Below are positions 20,701 through 32,700 of a stretch of DNA of 64,000 nt, in pieces. Below the pieces are notes generated by a model that saw only the letters and a list, made by a program, of their open reading frames with translations, was not told the origin of the DNA and made no database searches. Each line of letters begins with the position of its first letter. Within the stretch, counting starts at the first letter, position 1. Both the position numbers and the translations under genes were made by a program. Source of the DNA: Apoda limacodes (Eukaryota > Arthropoda > Insecta > Lepidoptera > Limacodidae); the NCBI GenBank assembly GCA_946406115.1, contig OX291544.1, positions 25,375,521 to 25,439,520 on the forward strand, in the 5' to 3' direction.

Positions 20701-23141
20701 CTTCAACCAGATAACAAGCGCTCTCTGACCGTATTGTTTTGTGAGGATGAGGTTAATGTTATTAACTTTAATTTTTTGTAGTAAATCAAAAATAAAACAG
20801 AACTAAGTGTGTTCTAGCTGTACCTTTAGCCATCCTTAAAAAATACCATCAAAAACCTTTGAAATTGAGTAATAATAGATGCAATTTTACAAGCAACTAC
20901 TAGTAACCATATAAAAGTAATATCTTATTCCTGCAAATATTTCAAAATCTACTTATTTACACAACAAGCTAATAATAAAAAAAGGTTTAAAAATCATCAT
21001 CTTTGGACAAGTAGTGTCTATTGTAGATTCTTTGACTAAATCTCTTTTAACCTTAAAAACAATTTTTAAGTCAATATGAAGTTAAAATAGGGAAGTATTT
21101 TATTTGTCAAAAATAATGGTCTGATCTTTGAAACACGATAGTCTTAATGTATGTACAACTTCACTCATTTAGAATTCCATCAACACTACCTTCAAACAAC
21201 GGAACAAATTGTTATTAAGTCAGGAATGATATTGTTGAAAGCTCTTACGAGCACATTTAGGACGATATACTCTTGCCACTACTACACGAGACGGCAGAGT
21301 TATATTAATTATCATAAGGTGTGTAAAATTTCTCGTTAGGAGATGCAAACAAGTGAAGTTACCAGCGTTACCGCCCGGTTAACTTGACGGGTTTTAAGTA
21401 ATTCAGCGTCACATTCGCGTAAACAAAGAGACGTCTCGTGCAGTACAAGTCGCAATGTTCTGTAGTCTGTCCCGTTATATAACTAGTTTTACTTGCAAAG
21501 TTTCGAAACATTATTTAGATTTTTATTATTGACCACGAAACTAACTTTTACCTGCGGCTTTGTGCGCGCTAAATTAAGTTATTGGCGTTGAATTCCTACA
21601 GCAACTCCTTGACTATAAACTGTGATTTTACTTAAGAAGTTTGCATAGCAAACTATAAATTTAGCTGTAGTTCATCTACTTGAAATTCGGTTAAAGTTAT
21701 TCTTACGGAAACTTTTAAACTATCCAGGATAACGTGTGTGACCTTCCGTGTTCGACTTTGATTGTATGTCCTTCCCCGTCTCTTCAACTATCCCTGTGTG
21801 AAAAACTCAATTGAATACTCCGTTGCGACGTAAAGAAAGGACAAACAAACAAATTCAGTTTTCTATTTATAAAATGGGTTGTGGAACCGTAGTTTAATGA
21901 CCAACATCAAGTCACCCAATGTCACACTAACTACCTACTATCACATCTGCATCGTACACCAGGTTTTAGATTATATTCAATTTCATTATGCAACTCAAAT
22001 TGGTGTTTTAATGATGTTTTTTATTATTGTATCAGTTCGAGCCATTTGAGTTTTTGTACTTATAAAAAAAATTAATGAGTATCATTTTCCTAGTATTTGT
22101 AGTGTAAATTTATGTCTTTAGGATTTATCTTATATTATTTTTGTAGAAGTCAAATATGGTTGTCTTTGTTTATACAGTAATTATTTAAATATTCTCTGTG
22201 ACCAATTTTTAAGCCTGACATTCCTACATAAAAATAAACATACATAGGTATTATATGTCAAATCCATTCATATTTGTTGACATACATTGGTACCGCTAAG
22301 TGACCTCACTTAATTATTTTTAAACCATACACGATATTGAAATACTAATTATTAATCCTGAAAGTGCTTCACGAGCTCTATCCAACCATATCAATAATGG
22401 TTTATAGAATAAACTGAATCGCTCCAAAAATTTGTGTTTTCAGCTTTCATAGATTCGTTCCGAAAAAAAAATATCCATAAATTTAGTTACGCCATTAAAA
22501 TTATCCATAAATGTTGGCCATAAGATTCTAGCAGCCAAGAGGCACTTCCTCAAAAGTTTTACGGATGCTATAAGGAAGTGTAAGCTGAATCGTTCGGTTA
22601 ATGAAAGTAAAATAATCGTATGAAAGTACTAGTTTTTGCCCGCTACTACACCCGAAATTCAATTATCAGCGTGGAATTCCTACCGTATCTCCTTGATTAT
22701 AGTAAAGAAGTTATAAAGCTATAACTGTAACCTCTAGTTCTTCCACATCGAAACATCAACGATATATACAATTATTTTCATAGCATAAATGCAATCAAAA
22801 GTTTACCCTTGAATCTAGGATGTAGGTATAAGCCCTGCCATTATCAAGTGTCTTCATTATCTTGCTGTTTTACATTTGCTGCAGAAAAACACCGTAAATG
22901 AAAATAAAGTTAGTGTCCGTGAATATTTATGTACACTGTTATATTATGCTTTCATTATGCTTATTAAGGTCCCGTATTGCTAGTTTAATTGTAAATAAAA
23001 CTATTTCAAACAACATATTAATCTTTTATTTACTATACTGATATCTACATTATATAGATATAATCAACATGACTGTGGTTAATTTTAATTTTAATGTTAA
23101 AAAATAAGATATCCCTCTTTTGGGTTTATTTACCTGACAGA
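20701..23141 (-). repeat. Arm 2 of a large inverted duplication
   Basis: This is the reverse complement of arm 1 (16909-19816), with indels and moderate divergence. The inner breakpoint is sharp: CTTCAAC at 20701. The outer end abuts a second copy of 20588-20700 starting at about 23140. The spacer between arms (19817-20700) is normal copy B sequence. Confidence 0.8.
21541..21873 (-). mobile_element. Helitron-like element (inverted copy C), 5'-truncated
   Basis: Reverse complement of 18668-19011. The 3' end (CTAA on the plus strand) is at 21541. The 5' terminal 12 bases or so and the neighbouring LINE fragment are missing, with TTATAAAT fused to sequence found 278 bp upstream in arm 1. Confidence 0.5.
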
Positions 23142-23671
23142 TACGAATGTTCACTTTTTATGCATTTTATACCTAACGATAGAGCGTAATTAATAATTGG
23201 CAATGCAGGCAAATATCTCCTTTTAAGCTCTGCTCAAATTATGATTATATATAATATAATATATATAACGTAATAAGAATATGATCTTTGAAATTTCTCC
23301 AGCTTAGAACTTGGAATATGTCAAGGCACTATATTTCTTAATAAGCAGTGAAATCCTTTCTTATTGCGTACCAAGATCATAAACGAAATCAAATGTCTTC
23401 AAATTATTTAAATCTAAATTGATGTCATTCAATTGAGAATTCTCTCTGTGTACTAGTTATTTGCTATTTTCTTGGCTGAATTGATGTGACATATGGACTG
23501 ACATGACAAGACTATAAGGATTCCATTTTTCCCAAATTTTAGGGTTTAGCGACGAAACCCTGTTAATTCACCCTTTCGCGTTCCAGATACTGTACCATAT
23601 CTCTCACCGTCTCCACAATCCATCATCCGGGTACATCAATTAAGCCGTGCTCACTCCGCAACTTAATGATA
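23140..23671 (+). repeat. Composite repeat copy B, second part
   Basis: It resumes the copy A order (3863-4361). The first 110 bp repeat 20588-20700, so the inverted block is flanked by direct repeats. An (AT)-rich insertion lies at 23245-23268. Confidence 0.7.
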
Positions 23672-24513
23672 CCTACGTATCCGGATGAATCTCGGATAAC
23701 ACGGATAATCCTGTATACGTCTCACAAGATTAGCGCGGTAGTTATGTTACAGATATTGTTGAATTTTGTCATTAATTTGTATTAAGAATTAGAATATGCA
23801 CTGCTGTGTTTTTACATTTAAACTCTTTTACACCTAACATACTTTACGTAGGGTTGCCAGGCGTCCGGATGAAGCCGGACACAGTCAGGCTTTTTGGTTG
23901 CGTGTGCGGCCACTTTTGTTAGGCTTTTTAAATTTGTTTTTTTTTTTGCATTTGTCATGTGTGGGTTTTCATTACGCCCACCTCACCTTGTATCGCTAGC
24001 GCAAGCGAACAGACTAGCACTTACCTTTAAAATTAATATTGTAATAAATATTGAATGATTAATAAAGAAGACAGTAAACGGTAAAGTCCTAACACTTCAT
24101 ACAAAAAAGATAACTTTTTCAAGACAGGATTATGGCATAAATTACTTAAAACAGTGAAGACTTAGAACTACGACCCAGAAACAAAATAATCTCTCATACT
24201 TTTTCAAAAATAATGTAAGATAAATCTGTAATATAGATATATGCCATATATATGCGGACTTTTTTAAAATATATATATTAATTGAAAGTTACAGAAACGA
24301 GCGATTGGCACGTTTGTTCAAACTTTATAGTTGCCAACAACACTCGCTGTTGGACGCGTCTTGAAATTTCTATTCGCTAAACAGAGACAACTGACATTTG
24401 TTGAGTGAAAATGTTTCAAGTGGAAAAATGACCGCTGTCAGGATTTATTAGAGTACAGAAAATAAGTGTTACTTTCTTACATGCTATTTTGTATACACCA
24501 ATTAACAAAAATC
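23672..24513. other. Mostly unassigned; a GC-richer repeat fragment at 23850-23940
   Basis: TAGGGTTGCCAGGCGTCCGG...GAAGCCGGACAC (23849-23882) resembles a repeat I associate with moth genomes and contains a short inverted GTCCGG/CCGGAC pair. The rest is unrecognised. Confidence 0.35.
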
Positions 24514-25203
24514 GGCCAAGTGCGAGTCGGACTCACGCGCGAAGGGTTCCGTACCATTATCTATAAAAATGGCAAAAAAATCACGTTTGTTGTATGGGAG
24601 CCCCCCTTAAATATTTGTTTTACTTTTAGAATGTTATTATTTTTTTTTTATAATTATTCACCGTTCATTTACTTATATTTTATACCAGTTTTACAGATGT
24701 ACCTACTTCATTTAAGTAACTTTTGATGGAATTTGTACGAAAATTTTACTTTTCCAAGTACATTTTGATCGACCATTACTCGTTGGCCTGTAAAGTGTTA
24801 TATGCACTACCACCTTATTTTATTTTTACATTTCAAAATACTATACTTTCGCTGGTAGAGGGGGGGCTTGACTTGACTCAAACAAAAATTAGTACTTTAT
24901 GTATGATCTTTGCATACCGCCAATGTTTTTGTAATTCCTATCCAACGATGTCCCACACGATGAGGAAGACGAGAAAAATAACGTCCCAACTTCACGTGTT
25001 CATTCACTTCACTTCACCCTTAAAAAAAAATTTTTTAAAGATTTTATTCTACCACTTCGTCGGCTTGATCAATTTGTATAACCCTGCCAAATTGCAGCTT
25101 TCTCGTATTAGTAGTTTTTGAACTAAGCCGCGGAAAGACGAACGGACGGACATACTTAAAACGAAACTATAAGAGTTCCTTGTTGACTACGGAACCCTAA
25201 AAA
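24514..25203 (+). repeat. Z-type interspersed repeat, near full length
   Basis: It starts GGCCAAGTGCGAGTCGGACT, then AAGGGTTCCGTACC (24542), and ends GACTACGGAACCCTAAAAA. AGGGTTCCGTA near the start and TACGGAACCCT at the end form an inverted pair. Two overlapping open frames (86 and 132 codons) lie inside but show no known domain. Relatives lie at 53610-54270 and 61136-61505, with fragments at 36119 and 63327. The class is unknown to me. Confidence 0.6.
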
Positions 25204-25229
25204 GTATCCCTAATGGGCTAACCTTAGTC

Positions 25230-25300
25230 CAGGGTTTCTTAACCCAAGGGCTATGGACTCCGCTAGGCTCAATGACTAGCCTGCTTAGCAACATTTAGTA
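25230..25300 (+). repeat. Possible hAT terminal fragment
   Basis: CAGGGTTTCTTAACCCAAGG followed by GCTATGGACTCCGC resembles hAT ends of the CAGGGGTTCTTAACC type. No partner end was found. Confidence 0.25.
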
Positions 25301-26335
25301 AAAAAAAAATTTAAGAGGCCTTAATACCTAAATTTAATTTTTTGGCAAAGATTTCTCCGAATCCGCTGAGCAGATCTGACTAAAATTTAGTGACCGTGTT
25401 CTTCGGAATATGGTTCAGACCATGAAAAACGTTAAAACACGATTATTGAACTTTTGTTCGAAAGAAAAGCCTAAACTGACCCCTTTTTACTGTTTTTGTT
25501 TTGTTTTTAAATTTTAGCAAAGAAATCTTTAAGGTTCAATAAGTGCTATATGTTTACAACTTTGCTTAAGCATAGCCGTTTATGCTTTAAGCCATGATAA
25601 AACGCAATTTCGGATAACAATGATTTGAATTCGTATTAATTTATTTCATGTATTTAAATGAAAATCTCGTTGAATAACGATGTAGCCGCACTGCTCATAC
25701 GTCATCCTTGTCTTTACTGTCATGTAGCACTGCCTCTTAATGCAATCCATTCAAATATTTATAAAAGTGTTTGGGGTTTATTTTATATTTTAGTTTACAT
25801 GTCATAAATCTGTAACATGCAGAAACAGCTAAAAAAAAAGCAGCCAGAGCCGCTCTAGTAATAGAGCTAGCTACTTGTGAAAGATTTTTTTCAAAAATAC
25901 AATAGTTATTTTTCTTTAATAAGTAAAAAGTTTTTGAAAGACAATAACAATTCGTTAATCTCTAATAATAGAGGTTTTTTCTTGACAGAGATTTAGAACT
26001 CTTTGTTAACTCTAGCAGATAGTCTTAAGCACAGAAAGTGTTTATTAACTTCAACAGTATTACTTCCAACAGCACAGACAGCCCTCGCAGAGCTCTCAGG
26101 AATTTCATTAATATCTTTTTTCTCAAACGACGACATAAGAAACTGTTATAATATTTTTGTAATCAAAAGCTTATAATCTCAAGCGTATCATTATAATTAA
26201 TCCATGAATTTTCAACAAGTTTATAGTCATTGAATTATACAAAATTATAATTTATCTAAAAAAAATATAATTTATTAACAAAATTTGCATACTTATTTAT
26301 TTTTGCTTAAAAATTAAGCGCTGGAATACTATTCT
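25301..26335. other. AT-rich stretch, no gene seen
   Basis: No recognised motif beyond homopolymer runs. Confidence 0.4.
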
Positions 26336-26387
26336 TTATTCGGCCGGGAAATGCCGTATGAACAAATTTATTTTGAAAGTTTTTGTA

Positions 26388-26591
26388 TTATGTATATTGA
26401 CAGTTTTTATCTCCAAAAAGGGGGTAACCAGTGGCTGTACACACACCCTCATGATGATGTGAGGGACATTCTCGTTTAACCAACCACTTCGGTTCTGCGT
26501 GACAAAGGGTGAGCCAATCGCTACAACACTGCTTCTGACGCAGTTTATCTGGACTAAGACTAAGTGGCTTCGTATATGTCCCATACGTCAT
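26388..26591 (-). CDS. Cysteine-rich orphan open frame, 67 codons
   Basis: The minus-strand frame from ATG at 26591 encodes six cysteines in 67 residues, including QCCSDWLTLCHAEP, KRECPSHHHEGVC and GDKNCQYT then stop. An upstream in-frame stop and a possible AG acceptor lie just before the ATG. AATAAAG lies downstream near 26333 in the minus direction. There is no signal peptide in this frame. It could be a terminal exon of a small secreted protein whose first exon is elsewhere, or chance. An overlapping 82-codon frame is also open. I do not recognise a family. Confidence 0.2.
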   Translation of the reverse strand: MTYGTYTKPLSLSPDKLRQKQCCSDWLTLCHAEPKWLVKRECPSHHHEGVCTATGYPLFGDKNCQYT

Positions 26592-26977
26592 TAATAAACA
26601 GCTTTATTTTTAGCAGCAAGTAATTAGCCGAGAAATAAAAGATCAGGGACAAAAAATATACCCCCTTTGCCGTATCCTGACGAACCATTAGAAGTAAGTC
26701 ATTATCAAAGGGTAGAGGATCTCAATTCGGCCACGGATCGTGAATGAATTTTAATGATTTTCGTATAAACAAAGGTTCGTCTCCGTATTGGTCACATTTA
26801 AGTCCAATTTGTGTAAGAATTGCACCAAGGAAACCAGAGTCAGGTCGGAAAATGTTTTTAATGCCATAATTTGTAGTTTCTTAGACCAAATAAATGATAA
26901 AAAACATGAGGATATTACATGATACTTCCAAGATCTGATAACAACAGAAACATAATGCAACAACATTACTATGTTAT

Positions 26978-27036
26978 TTTTTTTTATACCCCTAAGGTGG
27001 CAAACAAGCACACGGTCCGCCTGATGGTTAGCGGAT
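26978..27036 (-). repeat. LINE 3' UTR fragment
   Basis: TTATACCCCTAAGGTGGCAA then ACAAGCACACGGTCCGCCTG is the reverse complement of the 3' UTR end seen at 32140-32176. Only the last 60 bp remain. Confidence 0.5.
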
Positions 27037-27549
27037 TATTATTATTTTATCTTATTATGTCTAGTTTTCAATAATTTTTACAATTTATTTTTATAACGGT
27101 ACATATATTTAGCTAAAATTTCATTATAATATTGCTAAATACAAGAGCAAGGGCTACTGTTACCAAATTTAGAGTAATTAATATTTAATACTTTTCGCCC
27201 ATACAACGTTTATATTCCGCGAAATATTTCTAGCTTAATGCGCCTTGTTAAGTGGTAACTGTAAAAAAACAAAAAACTTAAATTAATATTGAAATATTTT
27301 TAACCATGTTGTTAATAAGTAAAACAGACGAATACTAAGCTATTTTATGTTTATTTAATAAAATAGACTTACATGTACCTATGGGTATTCTAAGTTCGTT
27401 TGTGTAAGCCTGGGGCTGTCGTGTCGAAACAAGACTACGTGTGATATTCAGAACTATGTTACCTATTTCTCACTTTATAGTTTTATAACAAGTAAATATG
27501 AATTATTAGTTATTATTATTGTATCAATATTTAAATATTTTTTAATTAT

Positions 27550-27626
27550 TTTTGGACAGTACACACAGCGCCGTCCAACCAAAGTAAGCAAAGCTTGTGT
27601 TATGGATTCCATACAGCGGATACAGA

Positions 27627-27682
<56 letters not shown>

Positions 27683-27820
27683 AAATACATACATATTTTA
27701 CATAAATACACCCAGACAAACACAAATATTTTCTATCACATTAATGTTTGTCCAATGCGGGAATCAAACCCACAACCTTTGCACAGCAGTTGGCCGCACT
27801 ACCAACTAGGCTGCGAGGGA
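27550..27820 (-). repeat. tRNA-derived SINE, type 2, copy 2, with (AT)n
   Basis: The head on the minus strand starts TCCCTCGCAGCCTAGTTGGT, with B-box-like GGGTTTGATTCCC near 27761-27773. The body contains a pure (AT)n tract at 27630-27679, about 50 bp. The tract generates meaningless YIYI-type open frames on both strands. Confidence 0.7.
27630..27679. repeat. (AT)n microsatellite
   Basis: About 25 uninterrupted TA units inside the SINE body. Confidence 0.95.
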
Positions 27821-29065
27821 ATCAAAAATATTAAAATAAGTAATATAGGTATAATAATATTAATAAGTAATATTCTTTACTTTAACACAAATTCATGTCT
27901 TTATAGCACTTTATTAGATTCAATTTTTATAATTTAAGCTTGTACTAAATATAATACTAATGAGTTTTCAATCAGTTCGCGAAAATAAAGGGGGCGGGAA
28001 AAAATCCGCACCTAGGGTATGACTGACTGAGGATTATGTCGAATAATCAAGTAAAACTTGATAAGTGAGTGAGTAAGTAGTACCATAAGTTGAAGAAACA
28101 ATATGCAGACCTAAACGATTTAATCTTATTTGACTACCTATGAAAGTAGGAGTAAGTCGTTTAAAATACGGATTCAATAAATTTTATGAAGGTTCAAACC
28201 CCGGATAAGTCGTAATTTTTTTTTATTGAAGCTGACCGTTATTTACGTTATTATAATACAGACATGAGGTGCTATAACCTAAACTGTGGTATATTTACTA
28301 TTTTGAGGCCAGAATAATTTACGTTTGCTACTTTGCGTTACTAGGGTACTAGAATGACTTTCTTTCCATCGTTATTAAAAACACTACGCAAAGAGGTATT
28401 GACGTTAATTATTTTATTTTTTCTTATTTTTTAATTGTCTCTAACCACTTTTGTAATTTGCTTTTATCGCTTATTACTACATAAAAAAAAAATATCTGTT
28501 CAGGATTTTTTTCAATGATTACCAAAATTCTTTAGAATTATATATTTAAACAAATACATGTAAACGTGTTGTTCGCCGAAATACCTAGGTCGGTTGAACC
28601 TATTTTGTTTGAAACTGTGATTGAACTATTGTACTGCATTGCCAACTCCCAGAAGTTGAAAGAGCAAAGTTAAATAAGAAAACATCAATTCACACGACTC
28701 ATAATTCTGCTGAAGTTCTCTTGAGTTTTCAACTGAAAATATTTATTCGTTACAAGCTTTGCCTGCGACACCACCCGTGCTAAATTTAACTATCAGCGAT
28801 GAGATTTCCTTAACTATAAGAAAGATTGCTATAGAAAGCTAAAGTTGTAGCTACAGGAAATCGGTTACAGTTATTCATGTGTAGGAGTAACACACACACA
28901 CAATAACAAATTTTAGAATTTATTATACGCTGACGAGCAAAGATATGTAGTCACTTATAGTCGTATTTTTTATTAGACGTCAGCTGACGTTTACTGTGTT
29001 GTCAGTTTTTAATGAAATATAAATAGTGTTGTTACAAAGTGAATGATTGAATTAATGAAATTGCC
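27821..29065. other. Mostly unassigned, with two weak repeat traces
   Basis: GAAGGTTCAAACCCCGGATA at 28191 resembles a tRNA B box and may be an old SINE head. 28755-28870 resembles the inner part of the Helitron-like family on the minus strand. A (CA)n run lies at 28890-28900. No gene is seen. Confidence 0.35.
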
Positions 29066-29210
29066 TCGATTGTCTAGTGAATAGTTAGTGTGCCGAACTG
29101 CCGATATCGGGTACGGGGTTCGAATTTTAGTCGTGCTTTGTACATACCAACAAGTTTTCGACGACTATGTATGTATAAAACAACACTCATTGTTCATTCA
29201 TCTGATTGAA
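29066..29210 (+). repeat. tRNA-derived SINE, type 3
   Basis: TTGTCTAGTGAATAGTTAGTG (in parts TTGTCTAGTG and AATAGTTAGTG) gives an A-box-like region. GGGGTTCGAATTTTAGTC at 29116-29133 gives the B box, followed by CATACCAACAAGTTTTCGAC. Only one copy is seen in the window. Confidence 0.5.
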
Positions 29211-29510
29211 CGAAAACTGAACGCATCACTAATACTTTAAATATGGCAACATTATTTTACAAAGTGACATTAGCTACTGTCAGTTGGCTTCGTCTAATCA
29301 AAAATATGACTATACATAGACGTCAATATTTCCCAAACAACTTATGACAGCTCTTTGAAGTTCAAGCGTATTTAATCACTTATTCAAATATTTATGTGAA
29401 AAATAAAACTCTTTTTAATATACTTTTTATTCCATGAAGCTATATTTACTAGTTTATGAAATATCGTCGTTTATGAAAGTGACTAATTATTTTTGCTCGT
29501 CAGTGCATTA

Positions 29511-29636
29511 GTACCTGGAGGACTGAGCTTTGCTCGTTTTTTTTTTTAACAACGCCATCTATTGTTAAGTAGCTTTAGTGTTCCTATGTCGGTAAAAACT
29601 ACTCGCCAATAGATGACAGGGAGAGTCATATTTAAA
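29511..29636 (+). repeat. Interspersed repeat, copy 1 of an inverted pair
   Basis: GTACCTGGAGGACTGAGCTT, CGCCATCTATTG and CTCGCCAATAGATGACAGG recur as the reverse complement at 60075-60212. CCATCTATTG and CAATAGATG form an internal inverted pair. Confidence 0.6.
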
Positions 29637-30412
29637 TTCAATACGTTTAAAGGTATTAGATACTAAAAGTAGGATTATAAAACTTTATAGAATGTATCCA
29701 GTAGACAATTATTTTTACCTGAACATTAAACATGACTAAGAAGAAACTGTAATTCATTGTCACTGCGTACAGCATCACTCTCTGTCACCGCATAAATCAC
29801 TCTCGCTCAACAATTAATGGAAAGCCCCTGAATTAATTAAAGTAGCTCCACAAACATGGTATACTTACATAATGCGTCTAAATTTTATATCAACATTGAG
29901 TTTAATCTGAAATATGTTTTTGCACAACATTTAAGAATGAGTCTGCCATTTGTTTTTTTTTTTCATGTGAAACTTCTTAAGCAGTGTTGGGTGTGAAATT
30001 TCAAAGTCGGAAAGAACTAAAATCAATTTAAGTATTTATAGGTAAGCAAACTTTTGTCTTTTATATAGATGAGATAGCTTGTGGGTTTGTTACTCGTCGA
30101 AGCTGCGCCAGCTGGACGAATGTGGATACAATCGGAATGGAGATAGTTTTTTTTCTGGATTAACATAATTAAATATAGGCTACATTATATCCTGGAATAT
30201 TCAAATGTTCTCGCAGGAACAACTTTAGCGTGGATGGAGCCTTACTTTTATATTTCTTTTATCTGTAGGTACAGGGTAACGATTCTTTCTGTAGTTTTTT
30301 CTTTTTCTATTTTCAATCTCTAGAGCCAGGACCGAAAAGTTATAGTATACTGATTAATCACCTTGTAGATAAAATATAAAAACTAAATAAGTAGGTTATT
30401 ATTATTATGTAT

Positions 30413-30656
30413 GCTCCGTGGCTGAGCGGGTAATCACACGACTGCTGAATCCAGGGGTGTGGGATTGATTCCCGCACAAGACAAACAATTATGTGATAAA
30501 CATTTTGTGTTTGTCTTGAAACTGGGTGTTTTCTATGTAATATGTACATGTATTTGCAAAATTAAATGAAAAATTAGTTTTTGTATCCGTTGTCCGGTAT
30601 TAATAGCTTTGCTTAAATTGGGACCAAATTACGGTATGTGTAAAAATATTTATTTA
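30413..30656 (+). repeat. tRNA-derived SINE, type 2, copy 3
   Basis: Plus-strand head: GCTCCGTGGCTGAGCGGGTA (30413) and a B-box-like GGGATTGATTCCCGC (30470). The body follows, with GTATCCGTTGTCCGGTATTA and GCTTTGCTTAAATTGGGACC. This copy shows the element orientation most clearly. Confidence 0.65.
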
Positions 30657-30671
30657 TTGTTATCTATAACG

Positions 30672-30812
30672 AAATTTTTCAAGCTGAGAGCTGCCATCAA
30701 GCTACCGGTGTTACCGCTTAGCTCAGCCGCTTTAGTTATCTAACGTTCGCCAACACAAAGGCGTCTGCCTCGCCGCGCACTCCATTGTCCCCGCTATATC
30801 ACCGCTACTACA
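30672..30812 (+). repeat. Y-type repeat fragment
   Basis: GAGAGCTGCCATCAAGCTAC, CGGTGTTACCGCTTA and GTCCCCGCTATATCA parallel 21340-21480 (and 19070-19200 inverted) and 57281-57440. CTACCGGTGTTACCGCTTA is the best-conserved core. Confidence 0.5.
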
Positions 30813-31950
30813 AATTGGGATGTTGCTTTCTTATTTCGTTTTTGACTGCTACTATTATGTTTTCTTTTTTAAATATACTTGATTTAATACTAACGAGATA
30901 ACGTTAAAAGTTAACTTAGAGTTAAACTCGCACTTGACAGTCCCGCCAAGATTTTTTGAAAATTGCAACAACGGTTGCCAGGTCAGGTAGCACAGTAAAC
31001 AAAAAACACGTGCAAGGGGATAAGCATATTTTACTATTTCGTCTCACACTAGCTGTCTGAATGCAACAGTACGATCTTTATTTTCACTCGCGTTATCGCG
31101 TTATATCTCAATGTGTATCACCATAGTAAATATAAAGTACTAAACTTACATTTCTATGATTTGTGTACAGTAAAAATGTTAGAGATTTTGCGGCTATACC
31201 AATTAGCTTTTATTTATTTTTGATTTTATAGGCCTTGACGCATACGTACATCCAACGATAGGCAAGTAGTAGGTCGCTTTCAGTCTTATTTTCTAAAGTG
31301 AACTCAAATAAAAAAAAAAATTTTTTTGAAGACATTTCAAACTTTTAGCCCCTGGTTTGTCTGTGCTTAATTTGGTTACCATTTTGCCGCGATAACGAGT
31401 AGCCTATGTCCTACTCCGTCGTTTCAATAATCTTTCTCGCCAAAATCTGCTGATTAGTTGCTCTGTAGTGACGTTCAGAAATAACAAATAAACAAACAGA
31501 CTTTCACCAATTAATGTATTAGTTATAGGATTGGGATAGCGTTGAAAGGCTGAGTCATTGAAAATAATCCTTTTGCCGCTTAGAGACTTACCCTCAGATT
31601 TAATGTACCTACTAGAAATTAACATACCTCCGACCAATATTATACATATATTTTAGTAATTTCGAGTCCAGCCGCCTCAGTATGTACGTGAGTCCATCGG
31701 TTCCCTAATAACTTCTATATTTTAAAAATGAGATACTTTCGTTGGAAGCGTCTTGATTGTTCGCCGGCTTATTCTATGTGACGCCACAATAAATTGAGTT
31801 TAGTAGTAGTTTAGTCTGAGGCGAGACTTTGTCTCTCTGTGTTTGTTCTACCGCTTGTATAATAGAATGTACTACTGTTACTATCTACCATCGCACCGCT
31901 CGCCATTGGCAAGGAATTTCGCTTGCAGCTTCGAACCTAAATGGTCACGG
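30813..31950. other. No gene seen
   Basis: GTTAAACTCGCACTTGACAG at 30922 echoes the Z-repeat end motif. A-run at 31311-31320. A 77-codon minus frame at 31404-31637 has no recognised motif. Confidence 0.35.
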
Positions 31951-32176
31951 ACAGTGCGGTTTCAAAGAAACTTTCTTCCCTCAAACTCTTAGGTGTCGAG
32001 TGAGCTCCCTGCCAAGGTTTTCTCTAAGAGCTACAGTATGGAGTTCTTTAAGAAAGAAAGTTATTAGATTTTTGAGGGGTCAGCAACGCGCAATGCCCCA
32101 GGTGCTACGAGCATAGGTTGCGGAGACTGCTTACCATCAAGCGGACCGCAAGCTTGTTTGCCACTTTAATGGTATA
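31951..32176 (+). pseudogene. 5'-truncated LINE ORF2 C-terminus and 3' UTR (copy 3)
   Basis: One continuous frame reads SSELPAKVFSKSYSMEFFKK, then ES, a stop, then IFEGSATRNAPGATSI. It shows the family's layout without the indel present in copy 1. The 3' UTR runs GCTTACCATCAAGCGGACCG to CCACTTTAATGGTATAAATA. The whole belongs to the same LINE family as 1770, 18480 and 53467. Confidence 0.65.
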
Positions 32177-32700
32177 AATAAAATTAATATGGCGCCCTCT
32201 AGAGGCCATCGCCATTACTTTTTTTTTTCATTTTTACACGTGACGTGTTAAAGTAGCGTATATCGCGTCGAATGACTTTCGAGATTTGTCTTTTGAGTCG
32301 CATGTATTCGGACCTATCAGACGAAGACTGCAATTTCATAATCAGAATTAGATAGTTTTTGTGTTCTTTTGTGAGCATTTAAGAAAGCTCCTACTGCTGA
32401 GGCAGTTCCTACTATCCTGTTATTTAAAACATCAACTACACCTTTTCGAAATTAGCTACACACTCAAAAACACTTTGTTATTGAAATTCGAGTTGAAAAA
32501 AGCGTAGACTTTATCAAATTTGACTTTAACTCCTTTCAAATTTGAGGTTAACCATTGATGATCGCTACCATCGATCTGGTTTTTGATCAAACCATATCAG
32601 AGCTAATGTCATCTACTCTTTCATCATATACATAGGAAGTATTTAAGAAATAAAATATACGAGAGTTCTTCATAAGAACAATTGAAACCAAAACAAATTA
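32177..32700. other. No recognised feature
   Basis: AT-rich with short chance frames only. Confidence 0.4.

Noticed and set aside
2538..21339. A 62-codon open frame (MYNFTHLEFHQHYLQ...) conserved at 2538-2726 (minus), 19213-19401 (minus) and 21151-21339 (plus)
   Set aside because: Its conservation is explained by the duplicated DNA it sits in; flanking non-coding sequence is equally conserved, and the residues suggest no domain.
24466..25121. 86- and 132-codon open frames considered as genes
   Set aside because: They lie wholly inside a Z repeat, show no domain and are not maintained in the sister copy at 53610.
27475..27937. Open frames rich in alternating Tyr and Ile on both strands
   Set aside because: They are translations of the (AT)n tract inside a SINE.
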